64,000 bases of DNA. Source: Nitrosomonas oligotropha. Its GTDB lineage: Bacteria; Pseudomonadota; Gammaproteobacteria; Burkholderiales; Nitrosomonadaceae. The stretch lies in contig NZ_QRBZ01000021.1 in assembly GCF_009833085.1 (NCBI RefSeq), positions 56,411 through 120,410 of the forward strand. Reading direction: 5' to 3'. This document shows, one piece after another, positions 7,849 to 17,310 of this stretch; position 1 is the stretch's first letter, and the number at the start of each line of letters is the position of its first letter. A program made the translations under genes and the position numbers. Under the pieces are notes generated by a model. It saw nothing but the letters and a program-made list of their open reading frames with translations. It was not told where the DNA came from and did no database searches.

Positions 7849-9705
7849 ATGTTCGGCTTCTTCGAGCGTTTGATCGACCCGTACCCGCCGGAGCACCCCG
7901 CCGAACCGCCGCAGGGCCTATATCAATTCTGCCGCCACTACATTCGCGGCATCGAGCGTTATCTGCTATTACTGGCGCTGCTGACGACGCTTTTAGCCGT
8001 CAGCGAAGCAATGCTTTACAGCTTGGTCGGGCAAATGGTCGATTGGCTGGCGGAAAAGAAAACCGGGCATTTCCTCGAAAGCGAATGGCCAACGCTGCTG
8101 AGCATGTCGATCTTCATTCTGGTCTGGATTCCATTATTGGTGCTGTCGCACGCTTTAGTAATCAACCAATTGCTGATGGGTAATTTCCCGATGCGGGTGC
8201 GCTGGTTATCGCATCGTTACTTGCTCAACCAGAGCTACGCATTCTTTCAGCACGAATTCAGCGGACGGATCGCCGCCAAAGTCATGCAGACCGCCCTGTC
8301 GGTGCGCGAAACGGTGCTAAAACTGCTAGATGTCATTTTGTTCGTCATCATTTATCTGGCCACGACCTTACTGTTAGTGATCAACGCCGATCCTTATCTG
8401 TGCTTGCCGATAGTCGCTTGGTTGATTTTATACATCGGCATACTGATGTATTTTGTGCCGCGCTTAAAACGCGTTTCCACCTTGCAAGCCGATGCACGCG
8501 CATTGATGACCGGGCGCATCGCCGACAGTTACACCAATATTCTGACCCTTAAATTGTTTTCCCAGAGCCAGCGGGAATCGGCCTACGCAAAAGCCGGAAT
8601 GGAAGAATTCATGGCTACGGTTTATCCGCAAATGCGTTTGGCGACCGGTCTTAACTTCAGCGTCTGGACCATCAATATGCTGATGGTATTCGCCACCGGC
8701 GGGCTGGGGCTGGCAATCTGGCTGCAAGGCGGTATCGGTCCCGGTGCGATCGCGATTGTCATGAGCTTGGCGATCCGGATGACCGGGATGTCGCATTGGA
8801 TCATGTGGGAAGTCAATGCGTTATTTGAAAATATGGGCACCGTGCAAGACGGCATCAACACCATTTCCAAACCGCAGCGTGTTACGGATGCGCCGGATGC
8901 CAAGGAACTCAGCGTAACGCAAGGCGCGATTGATTTTAACCGTGTGGTTTTTTCGTATCACCCGGAACAATCCGAATCGCTGCGTATTTTCTCCGGTCTC
9001 AGTGTGCATATCGCCGCGGGCGAGAAAGTCGGCATCGTCGGCCGTTCGGGCGCGGGCAAATCGACATTCGTCAATCTGTTACTGCGTTTTTATGATACCC
9101 AGCAAGGCAACATCACCATCGACGGGCAGGATATCCGCACCGTCACGCAAGACAGCCTGCGCATCAATATCGCCATGGTGACGCAGGATACTTCGCTGCT
9201 GCATCGCTCGGTGCGCGACAATATTCTATTCGGCAAGCCGGACGCCAGCGATGCGCAAATGATCGCAGCCGCCAAACAAGCGCAAGCGCATGAATTCATC
9301 CTGGGATTGCGCGACATCAAAGGCCGCACCGGCTACGATGCGCACGTCGGCGAACGCGGCGTGACGCTCTCCGGCGGGCAACGGCAACGCATCGCCATCG
9401 CCCGCGTGCTGCTCAAGAACGCGCCCATCCTGGTACTGGACGAAGCCACATCGGCACTGGATTCAGAAGTGGAAGCCGGTATCCAGCAAAGCCTGTATCA
9501 ATTGATGGAAGGTAAAACCGTCATCGCAATCGCACACCGCCTGTCGACCATCGCGGCAATGGACCGGCTCATCGTTTTCGACAAGGGTCAGATTGTCGAA
9601 CAAGGCAGTCACGCCAAACTCATCGCCAACAATCAACTCTACGCGCAATTATGGAATCATCAATCGGGAGGATTCCTGGGGTTGCTGGAAAACGAACGCG
9701 CATAA
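7849..9705 (+). CDS. ABC transporter, fused permease and ATP-binding protein
   Basis: 618 residues with the exporter (MsbA/multidrug-like) layout: six membrane segments in about residues 35-330, then a nucleotide-binding domain. The ATPase motifs are complete: Walker A G-R-S-G-A-G-K-S-T, Q-loop V-T-Q-D, signature L-S-G-G-Q-R-Q-R, Walker B I-L-V-L-D-E-A, and the switch His in I-A-H-R-L-S-T-I. The protein should act as a homodimer or half-transporter dimer in the inner membrane. The substrate cannot be read from the sequence. The preceding TraB-family gene ends 18 bases upstream. Confidence 0.93.
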   Translation: MFGFFERLIDPYPPEHPAEPPQGLYQFCRHYIRGIERYLLLLALLTTLLAVSEAMLYSLVGQMVDWLAEKKTGHFLESEWPTLLSMSIFILVWIPLLVLSHALVINQLLMGNFPMRVRWLSHRYLLNQSYAFFQHEFSGRIAAKVMQTALSVRETVLKLLDVILFVIIYLATTLLLVINADPYLCLPIVAWLILYIGILMYFVPRLKRVSTLQADARALMTGRIADSYTNILTLKLFSQSQRESAYAKAGMEEFMATVYPQMRLATGLNFSVWTINMLMVFATGGLGLAIWLQGGIGPGAIAIVMSLAIRMTGMSHWIMWEVNALFENMGTVQDGINTISKPQRVTDAPDAKELSVTQGAIDFNRVVFSYHPEQSESLRIFSGLSVHIAAGEKVGIVGRSGAGKSTFVNLLLRFYDTQQGNITIDGQDIRTVTQDSLRINIAMVTQDTSLLHRSVRDNILFGKPDASDAQMIAAAKQAQAHEFILGLRDIKGRTGYDAHVGERGVTLSGGQRQRIAIARVLLKNAPILVLDEATSALDSEVEAGIQQSLYQLMEGKTVIAIAHRLSTIAAMDRLIVFDKGQIVEQGSHAKLIANNQLYAQLWNHQSGGFLGLLENERA

Positions 9706-9778
9706 TACCGGCACAACCGCTTTATAGCGCCAAACTAACGCACGTTTTCCCATTTATTCCAAGTTGTTAGGAAGAAAT

Positions 9779-9798
9779 TTCAGGATTACAATCCTGAA
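9779..9798. promoter_or_regulatory. 20-base palindrome upstream of the first TonB-dependent receptor
   Basis: A near-perfect inverted repeat, TTCAGGATT-AC-AATCCTGAA (9-base arms, 2-base centre), sits 53 bases upstream of the receptor start. It is short for a terminator and no T tract follows directly, so an operator for a dimeric regulator is the more likely reading. The regulator is unknown. Confidence 0.4.
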
Positions 9799-9851
9799 TC
9801 CCATGATTTTGCGCGCAAAAATTTCTTATCAAACACCCGGCACCTTCACTC

Positions 9852-11834
9852 ATGACCGTGACTTCCAATAAGCAAACAACGCGTGTAACTTGGAAGCATC
9901 TGCTGTTTTACCTCTTATTTTCAGGTACGAGCACCGCAGTCACAGCCCAAAATATGCCATTGAAGCAGGATATCTCCGACGCTTCGCTGGCCGAACTGAT
10001 GAGCACGAAAATATCGACCGTTTCACGCAAGCCACAAACCTTGAGTGACACACCTGCGGCGGTTTTTGTCATTTCCCAGGAGGATATCCGCCGCGCCAGC
10101 GCCAATAGCATTCCCGAACTGCTGCGCATGGCGCCCGGCTTATCCGTGGCGCGCATCGATGCGAATAAATGGTCAGTGACCTCGCGCGGATACAGCGGCC
10201 GCTTTGCCGACGACCTGCTGGTCATGATCGATGGCCGTACGGTCTACTCGCCATTGTTTGCCGGCACATTCTGGGAAACATTGGATGTTCCGCTGGAAGA
10301 TATCGAACGCATCGAAGTCATCCGCGGGCCGAGCGGCACCATCTGGGGCGCCAATGCCGCCAATGGCGCCATCCATATCATCACCAAGCACGCCAGAACC
10401 ACACAGGGCAATTTAATCACCTCGGGCGGCGGTAGCGAGGAGCGAGGATTCACCACACTGCGGCACGGCGGAAAAATCGGCGACAGTTTTTTCTACCGCT
10501 TCTTTACCAAAGGATTTACCCGCGATAACAGTTTCAGTCCGAATGGGGCCAACGACAGCTGGCGCATGGGAACAGTCGGTTTCCGCGCAGATTGGGATGT
10601 CAACGACAGCAACGCCGTGACTTTTCAAGGTCAGTACTACGGTGGCAAAGCCGGTCAGAATACCGCTTTCGCCAGCCCCGCGGATCCTGAATCTGCCACT
10701 ATCCGCGCGGAAGACGCCAATCTGGCCGGCGGGCATGCATTGGCGCGCTGGCAACGCACCACTGGCGAGCGTTCCAATACCGCATTGCAAGTGTATTATG
10801 ACCGCACGCACCGCAATGAATTGTCTTTCCGGGAAACCCGCCAGACCGTCGATGTGGATTTCCAGCATCGTTTTCCGCTTCAGATTCCTTTTATTCCTAT
10901 CCAGCAGGATATCGTCTGGGGTGGCGGCTATCGCTGGACAACGGATCAACTGGGTGTGGGCTTGCCGATTTCTTTTGATCCCGCAAGACGCCACTTGCAG
11001 ACTGGCAATGTTTTTGCGCAAACGGATATTCCTCTGGTGGAAGACCGGCTGAAGCTGACCGCAGGGATTAAATTTCTCGATAACACCTACTCGCACGGGA
11101 ATTTTTTACCCAATGCCCGATTGCTGTGGACACTCGATGCCAAACAGTCCTTCTGGGCTTCCGCCACGCGCTCGATACGCCTGCCATCGCGCTTTGAGCG
11201 TGACGGCAATCAATTAATCCGGGATGGCGCGGAATTTATCCGCCTCATCGGCAATCCGCATCTGCTGGCTGAAACGTTGTGGGGATTTGAGACCGGGTAC
11301 CGGCGTCAGATAACTTCGGATTTATCAGTGGATATCGCCGGTTTCTTCAATGACTACTCAAATTCGACCAGTGAAAAAACCGTATCTCCGGATTCTATTC
11401 AAATCACCGATCAGCGCCACACCCATATTTTCGGCTTTGAAATTTACGGACAGTGGAATGCGCTGGAGCGCTTGCGCTTCATGCCCAGTTATAGCCATTT
11501 GCAAGTGAGAAACCGGATTCCGCTGGGTCAGGAAGCCGAATCGGGCGCGGATCCCAAACATCAATTCACCCTGCGCACGCAGCTGGATCTGGTCAGAAAC
11601 GTTGAACTGGATGCTTTTTTCCGTCACATCGATAAATTACCGGGGTTAGGAATTGCCAGTTATCAAGCACTGGATTTGCGGTTGGCGTGGAAACCGAAGT
11701 CAAACATGGAACTATCCTTAATCGGACAGAATTTGTTACAGTCACACCATCAGGAGTTCGCACCGGAGTTGATCCCAACAATGCCAGTACAAATTCAGCG
11801 CGGCGTTTTTGGCCGGTTCACGTTGCGCTTCTAA
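9852..11834 (+). CDS. TonB-dependent outer-membrane receptor A
   Basis: 660 residues. A signal peptide (L-L-F-Y-L-L-F-S-G-T then A-Q) is followed by the S-L-A-E-L-M segment, a plug domain (about 60-175) with P-E-L-L-R-M-A-P-G, the R-I-E-V-I-R-G-P motif and W-G-A-N-A-A-N-G, and a beta-barrel to the end. The protein ends in Arg-Phe, the aromatic C-terminus expected of outer-membrane barrels. There is no N-terminal STN signalling domain, so it would not signal in the FecA manner. A yfiR-like gene follows 12 bases downstream, which suggests a receptor/YfiR unit. The ligand is unknown. The plug resembles receptors C1-C3 further along more than receptors B and B'. Confidence 0.93.
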   Translation: MTVTSNKQTTRVTWKHLLFYLLFSGTSTAVTAQNMPLKQDISDASLAELMSTKISTVSRKPQTLSDTPAAVFVISQEDIRRASANSIPELLRMAPGLSVARIDANKWSVTSRGYSGRFADDLLVMIDGRTVYSPLFAGTFWETLDVPLEDIERIEVIRGPSGTIWGANAANGAIHIITKHARTTQGNLITSGGGSEERGFTTLRHGGKIGDSFFYRFFTKGFTRDNSFSPNGANDSWRMGTVGFRADWDVNDSNAVTFQGQYYGGKAGQNTAFASPADPESATIRAEDANLAGGHALARWQRTTGERSNTALQVYYDRTHRNELSFRETRQTVDVDFQHRFPLQIPFIPIQQDIVWGGGYRWTTDQLGVGLPISFDPARRHLQTGNVFAQTDIPLVEDRLKLTAGIKFLDNTYSHGNFLPNARLLWTLDAKQSFWASATRSIRLPSRFERDGNQLIRDGAEFIRLIGNPHLLAETLWGFETGYRRQITSDLSVDIAGFFNDYSNSTSEKTVSPDSIQITDQRHTHIFGFEIYGQWNALERLRFMPSYSHLQVRNRIPLGQEAESGADPKHQFTLRTQLDLVRNVELDAFFRHIDKLPGLGIASYQALDLRLAWKPKSNMELSLIGQNLLQSHHQEFAPELIPTMPVQIQRGVFGRFTLRF

Positions 11835-11846
11835 CAATATCGCACG

Positions 11847-12428
11847 ATGACGGCAACGTTCAAGCTATTCATCCACCGGTTATGCAGGCTATTCGCATGC
11901 AGAATACCTTATGCAAAACTCAGCGTACTGCTATGCGGCGCATGTTTGGCTCTGTCATCGAACGCGCACGCAGATGAAGCGGCTGAATATACGCTGAAAG
12001 CCGCTTTTTTGTATAACTTCGCGATCTTCACTTCTTGGCCTGACCGCACCACGGATAATTTTAACCTCTGCATTTATGGAAAAGATCCTTTCAGCCAGGA
12101 TCTCGATTCATTAATGAGGAAAAAGAATATCAATGAGCGCAAAGTAATCATCCATAGAATGAATACGATCGACCAACTCGATCGATGTCAGCTGGTTTTC
12201 ATCTCCCGCGCCGCGATCGGTGATTTGGCGGGTGTAATCCATAGCATCCAAGACAAACCGGTTCTAACCGTGGCGGACAGTCCCGGGGTAAGTGAACAAG
12301 GTGTTGTACTTAACATGAATGTTAAAAATGACAAAATCACGTTTGAAGCTAACTTAAACCGGGCGAGGAAAGCCGGCTTAAACTTAAGCTCTCAATTGCT
12401 GCGCCTTGCTACCGAGGTGCATCAGTAA
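11847..12428 (+). CDS. YfiR-family periplasmic protein 1 (DUF4154)
   Basis: 193 residues. A signal peptide region ends near S-N-A-H-A-D. The YfiR core starts Y-T-L-K-A-A-F-L-Y-N-F, followed by F-T-S-W-P, L-C-I-Y-G-K-D-P-F and C-Q-L-V-F-I-S, and ends with the typical S-S-Q-L-L-R-L-A. Family members are periplasmic; Pseudomonas YfiR represses the CHASE8 diguanylate cyclase YfiN. The two cysteines (in L-C-I-Y-G and R-C-Q-L-V) match positions also kept in the other three copies here. It is read with receptor A (12-base gap). No CHASE8 protein is adjacent; the nearest is the kinase at 17310. Confidence 0.9.
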   Translation: MTATFKLFIHRLCRLFACRIPYAKLSVLLCGACLALSSNAHADEAAEYTLKAAFLYNFAIFTSWPDRTTDNFNLCIYGKDPFSQDLDSLMRKKNINERKVIIHRMNTIDQLDRCQLVFISRAAIGDLAGVIHSIQDKPVLTVADSPGVSEQGVVLNMNVKNDKITFEANLNRARKAGLNLSSQLLRLATEVHQ

Positions 12429-12514
12429 TAGCAAGCCCAATTCGTCCACTGCTTCCATTCAGCATAAATCCGTATTATTTATACAGATTTTTATTTTCTT
12501 AATGAAAATTTTTA

Positions 12515-12544
12515 TTGAATATTTGGATTAAGATAAGAATAATC
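12515..12544 (+). promoter_or_regulatory. Putative sigma-70 promoter overlapped by a Fur-box-like site
   Basis: TTGAAT at 12515-12520 and AATAAT at 12538-12543 are separated by 17 bases, a good sigma-70 promoter. The 19-mer at 12526-12544 (GATTAAGATAAGAATAATC) matches the classical Fur box GATAATGATAATCATTATC at 14 of 19 positions by my hand alignment. It lies 72 bases before the GTG start of receptor B. Repression by Fur-iron is an inference. Confidence 0.45.
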
Positions 12545-12616
12545 TTACTTCTCTTCATTTTGATACTCAATCCACCATGTTTAAATTCCATGATTTGAGA
12601 ATTAAATCTGTCGATT

Positions 12617-14620
12617 GTGTTTGCTCTGCCCAAATCCCTTTTTTCTATCAAAAATTCTGATGTAAGAAAACACTTACTTCTTTATTCGGTCTTTGCACCG
12701 GTATCCCCAGTTTTCGCATCATCGAATTTGGAACAGATGAGTCTGGAACAACTGATGAACATCAGCGTTGTCGGCGCCGCCAAATATGAACAGAAACAAC
12801 AGCAGGCCGCCGCTGCTGTCAGCATCATCACGCGCAAGGATATCCGCACCTACGGCTGGCGCACGCTGAACGAGGCGCTGGCAAGCTTGCCCGGCATCCA
12901 TGCCAGCTACGATTATCAGTATGAATATCTGGGCACGCGCGGTTTTGGCTTGCCGGGGGATTTTAATTCGCGCGTATTGATCACCATCAACGGCAATCGT
13001 ATCAACGACGCCACCTACGACCAAGGGCCGACAGGGCGGGATTTCCCCCTCGATATTGATCTGATCGAACGGATCGAGTTTATCCCCGGGCCGGGCAGCG
13101 CGGTATACGGCCAGAACGCCATGCTTGGCGTGGTCAATATCATTACCCGCAAAGGCTCTGACATAAAAGGCGCCGAGCTGTCGGCCTCGTACCAGACGGC
13201 GGAAATGATGCCGCAAGAACGTGTCACCTTGGGCAAACAATTCGACAATGGCGCGGATGCGCTCATTTCCTTTTCCGGTTTACAAGCGCGCGGCGCGGAT
13301 CGTTTCTTTGAATTCGGCGATTCCGGCATTTCCGGTCTCGCACACCGCATGGATGGAGAGAACGTCAAGCAAATGTTCGCCCGCGCCTCGCATGGCCCGT
13401 TGTCGTTCGATTTCATCTATGGTAACCGGCGTAAGGATGATCCAACCGGTATGTTCTTTTCCGATCCGCTGGTGTCAGGCCAATCCCAGCGCGATCAACG
13501 CCTCAATACACAGATTCAATATAACGACAATTTTGCCAGCAACACCTTAAACGTACTCGGGCGGGCGTTCCTCGGTCAGTACCGCTATGATAATCCGATG
13601 ATCTACGGTGGTGACAGAACCCTGTCGACCGGCCCAAGCGACTGGCATGGCGTTGAGCTGCGCTTGCTGTCGACGGCTTTTGCCGATCATAAACTGATGG
13701 CGGGTTTTGAGTACCAGAACAACACCAGCATCAAGCAGACTTTCCAGAATTTCAGTTCCCCGGACGAAAATATAGCCATCAAGAGTTCCATGATGCGTTT
13801 GGGCGTATATCTGCAAGACGAATGGCGCATCACCGATACCCTGTCCGCCACCGCCGGCTTGCGCTACGACCACAACCAGTGGATCGGCAGCCGTTTGAGT
13901 CCACGCGGTGCATTGATCTGGCAGGCCACACCCAAGGCAACTTTCAAAGCGCTCTATGGCCGCGCGCATCGTTCACCCAATTCAAACGAACGCGATTACA
14001 ACGATGGCGTGGCACAAGTTGCCAATCCGGGACTGCACAGCGAATTCATCGACACCGCCGAACTGGTGGCGGATTATCTGGCGCAACCAACCTTAAACTT
14101 GCGCGCCAACGTTTACGCATGGGATATGTACAACCTGATCGATCTCGGCATTGACCCGCTCAGCGGGCTTTCCCAGTACCAGCAAACATCGAAAAAAGTA
14201 CTGGCCAGGGGCGCGGAACTGTCGCTGGATAAAACCTGGGATTGGGGCGCGCGCTTGCGCGGCAGTTTCGGTATCCAGAATGCCGAACAACAGCACTCCC
14301 ATTTGCCTAACTCGCCCTATTATCTCGGCAAACTCAATCTTTCCATTCCCATACCGCTAATTACCGGATTGCGGGCCGGATATGAGTTGCAGTACTACGG
14401 TAAACGCAAAACCCTTAACGGCACCGATACCGATAGTTATGTGCTCGCCAACCTCAATCTGGTTACCCCTGTTCCTCAGGCAAAAGGGCTGGAAGCTTCG
14501 CTCAGTATTTATAACCTGTTTAACGAAAATTATCTGCACCCGGCTGCGGATACCAATTGGCAGAATGCCTTCTGGCAGCCTGGCCGGACAGTTCGCTTCA
14601 GATTGGATTATCGCTACTAA
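12617..14620 (+). CDS. TonB-dependent outer-membrane receptor B
   Basis: 667 residues from GTG at 12617. A signal region (L-L-L-Y-S-V-F-A-P-V then F-A-S) is followed by Q-M-S-L-E-Q-L-M-N and the plug domain with S-I-I-T-R-K-D-I-R, the D-L-I-E-R-I-E-F-I-P-G-P-G-S-A motif and N-A-M-L-G-V-V-N-I-I-T-R. The barrel ends in Y-R-Y. It belongs to a different subfamily from receptors A and C: the region after the signal has many Gln and Ala residues (E-Q-K-Q-Q-Q-A-A-A-A). No STN domain is present. The next gene, B', begins right after its stop and is a close paralogue. Confidence 0.92.
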   Translation: MFALPKSLFSIKNSDVRKHLLLYSVFAPVSPVFASSNLEQMSLEQLMNISVVGAAKYEQKQQQAAAAVSIITRKDIRTYGWRTLNEALASLPGIHASYDYQYEYLGTRGFGLPGDFNSRVLITINGNRINDATYDQGPTGRDFPLDIDLIERIEFIPGPGSAVYGQNAMLGVVNIITRKGSDIKGAELSASYQTAEMMPQERVTLGKQFDNGADALISFSGLQARGADRFFEFGDSGISGLAHRMDGENVKQMFARASHGPLSFDFIYGNRRKDDPTGMFFSDPLVSGQSQRDQRLNTQIQYNDNFASNTLNVLGRAFLGQYRYDNPMIYGGDRTLSTGPSDWHGVELRLLSTAFADHKLMAGFEYQNNTSIKQTFQNFSSPDENIAIKSSMMRLGVYLQDEWRITDTLSATAGLRYDHNQWIGSRLSPRGALIWQATPKATFKALYGRAHRSPNSNERDYNDGVAQVANPGLHSEFIDTAELVADYLAQPTLNLRANVYAWDMYNLIDLGIDPLSGLSQYQQTSKKVLARGAELSLDKTWDWGARLRGSFGIQNAEQQHSHLPNSPYYLGKLNLSIPIPLITGLRAGYELQYYGKRKTLNGTDTDSYVLANLNLVTPVPQAKGLEASLSIYNLFNENYLHPAADTNWQNAFWQPGRTVRFRLDYRY

Positions 14621-14632
14621 GTGCACGCCGAT

Positions 14633-16638
14633 ATGGTATTACAACAGTTTTACAAGCCCAGAACACCCGTAGCAATGCGTTGCTATACCGCATTGCTGCT
14701 ATCCCTGCTTTTCACCCAAGCGATACCTGGCTATGCCGCCAAGGATTTAGAGCAGATGAGCATAGAAGAATTAATGAATATCCGTGTCGTGGGTGCTTCA
14801 AAATATGAGCAGAAGCAACAACAAGCGGCTGCCGCTGTCAGTGTGATTACGCGCAAGGATATCCGCACCTACGGCGGGCGCACACTGAATCAGGCATTGG
14901 CGAGCTTACCCGGAATTCATACCACGTACGATTATCAATATGAATACCTGGGCACGCGAGGCTTTAGTCAGCCCGGAGACTTCAATTCCCGTGTACTGAT
15001 TACGATCAATGGCAATCGCATCAATGACGCGACCTACGATCAAGGCCCTACGAGACGGGATTTTCCGCTCGACATCGACTTGATTGAGCGGATTGAATTT
15101 ATTCCCTGGTCCGGCAGCACGATTTACGGTTTAAATGCCATGCTGGCGTGGTCAATATTATTACCCGCAAGGGCGCCGACGTGAAAGGCGCCGAACTCTC
15201 CGCGTCGTATCAGACGGCGGAAATGATGCCGCAGGAACGCGTCACCTTGGGTAAGCAATTCGATAATGGCGCGGATGCATTAATTTCTTTTTCGGGTCTT
15301 CAGTCCAGGGGAACAAACCGGTTTTTTGAATTTGGTGATTCCGGCCTATCCGGAGTGGCGCGGCACATGGATGGGGAAAACGTCAAACAGATGTTTGCCC
15401 GCGCTTCGTACGGTCCGCTTTCATTCGACTTCATTTACGGCGACCGGAAAAAACAAGATCCAACGGGTGCTTATTTATCGGATCCGCTAGTGACCGGCCA
15501 GTTTCAGCGCGATCGCCGTCTCAATGCGCAAATTCAATACAACGATCATTTCGCCAACGATACTTTGAACGTGCTTGGCCGGTTATTTCTCGGTCAATAC
15601 CGCTATGACAATCCGATGGTCTACGGTGGCGAGAGAACGTTATCCACCGGCCCCAGCGACTGGCACGGCGCCGAATTACGCTTGCTTTCAACAGCAATCG
15701 CCAATCATAAGTTAATGTTCGGTGTTGAATATCAAAACAACACCGGCATCAAACAAACTTTTCAGAATTTCGATAATCCCGATCAGAATATCGCGATTCA
15801 CAATTCTGTGCTGCGGATGGGCGCCTATATTCAAGACGAGTGGCGCATCAACGACACTTTGTCGGTAACCGCAGGACTGCGTTATGACCACAACAAGTGG
15901 ATCGATAGCGTGTTTAGCCCGCGTGGCGCAGTGATTTGGCAAGCCACGCCCAAAACGACATTTAAGGCGCTGTACGGCCGCTCGCATCGCGCACCCAATT
16001 CGTTTGAACGTAACTACAGCGATGGTGCCAACCAAGTGGCCAATCCGGGATTACATAGCGAAATGGCTGACACCACTGAGTTCGTGGCGGATTACCTGCC
16101 GCTGCCCAGTATGAATCTGCGTGCAACGCTTTATCAATGGGATATGCACAATATCATCGCATTGGGTGCCGATCCGGTCAGCGGGCTATCGCAGTACCAA
16201 CAGACCGGAAAAAGAGTCCTGGCCAGAGGCGCTGAGCTATCGCTCGATAAAACATGGGATTTTGGAGCCCGGCTGCGCACCAGCTATGGCATCCAGAATG
16301 CCGAACAACACAATTCCCATTTGGTTAATTCGCCTTATCACTTGGGGAAAATTAACGTATCCATCCCGATACCGCTCATTACCGGACTACACGCCGGTTA
16401 TGAATTGCAGTACTACGGCAAGCGTAAAACGCTCGACGATAGCAATACCGATAGCTACGTCCTCGCCAATCTCAATTTGGTCACAAATGTTCTTCGGGTG
16501 AAAGGGCTGGAAGCTTCGCTCAGTATTTATAACGTGTTTAACGAAAATTATCTGCATCCGGCCGCGGATACCAATTGGCAGAATGCCTTCTGGCAGCCTG
16601 GCCGCACGGCTCGCTTCAGATTAGATTATCGTTTTTAA
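14633..16638 (+). pseudogene. TonB-dependent receptor B', frameshifted copy of receptor B
   Basis: The frame opened here ends early at 15184; the rest of the receptor continues in another frame from about 15145 to 16638. Compared with receptor B, one base is missing in the codon after Met in N-A-M-L (around 15143-15145): ATGCTTGGCGTG in B is ATGCTGGCGTG here. The plug motif just before it is also altered: I-P-G-P-G-S in B is I-P-W-S-G-S here. Downstream of the shift the barrel is intact and ends Y-R-F. A GTG abuts the receptor B stop, but the ATG at 14633 is the likelier start, since the same junction recurs before YfiR 2. A sequencing error, a true pseudogene or phase-variable switching are all possible; there is no long homopolymer at the site. 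Confidence 0.8.
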
Positions 16639-16650
16639 GTGCGTGCCGGT

Positions 16651-17310
16651 ATGACTTTCCTGCTCCCCAAATTACGTCAGCTCATCGTTCGCATAGCGAA
16701 AGCTTGGATTATGGCGGGCTGTATGCCGGTTAAGCAGGCTGCCAGTGCTTTGGGCTATTTGGGCTATCGCCACAATAGCAATCAATCCAGCTTGCGTCAT
16801 TGCGCGATTCTTGCGTTATGCTGCTTGTTATTGACTTATTCCCCGGGGACACGCGCTGAACAACCGCCGGAATATCGCTTAAAAGTGGCTTTCCTCTACA
16901 ATTTTATTGCTTATACTGAGTGGCCGGATCAGCAAAATCTCAATTTAAATTTTTGCATCTATGGTGAAGATCCATTCGGTGAACATTTGCAACACTTACG
17001 GGGCAAAAAAACCAATGAACAGGAAATATTGATTCGACATACTCATAACATCGAGGATCTTTCCATGTGCCAGATAGTTTTTATCTCCAGATCCGTCATT
17101 CACGACCTTAACGCCATCCTCAATCAATTGAATGGGAAGCCGATATTAACCATCAGTGATAACCCTAATGCCAGCCTGCAAGGTGTTGTAATCAACATGT
17201 CTATCAAAGAAGGTAAAGTAACCTTTGAAGCCAATATTGCCAGCGCCAAAAGAAATGGCTTAAAACTCAGCTCTCAATTACTACGTTTCGCCAGTGAGGT
17301 ATATCAATAA
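16651..17310 (+). CDS. YfiR-family periplasmic protein 2 (DUF4154), coupled to the CHASE8 kinase
   Basis: 219 residues from ATG 16651; a GTG at 16639 directly after the B' stop is in frame but less likely. The N-region is long and basic before the hydrophobic signal ([11 protein letters not shown]) that ends near T-R-A. The YfiR core reads [25 protein letters not shown] and C-Q-I-V-F-I-S-R, ending S-S-Q-L-L-R-F-A. The stop overlaps the kinase start as TAATG. This direct coupling to a CHASE8 protein is the strongest evidence for a YfiR/YfiN-like partnership in the island: I infer that it binds the periplasmic CHASE8 domain and silences the kinase. Confidence 0.92.
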   Translation: MTFLLPKLRQLIVRIAKAWIMAGCMPVKQAASALGYLGYRHNSNQSSLRHCAILALCCLLLTYSPGTRAEQPPEYRLKVAFLYNFIAYTEWPDQQNLNLNFCIYGEDPFGEHLQHLRGKKTNEQEILIRHTHNIEDLSMCQIVFISRSVIHDLNAILNQLNGKPILTISDNPNASLQGVVINMSIKEGKVTFEANIASAKRNGLKLSSQLLRFASEVYQ

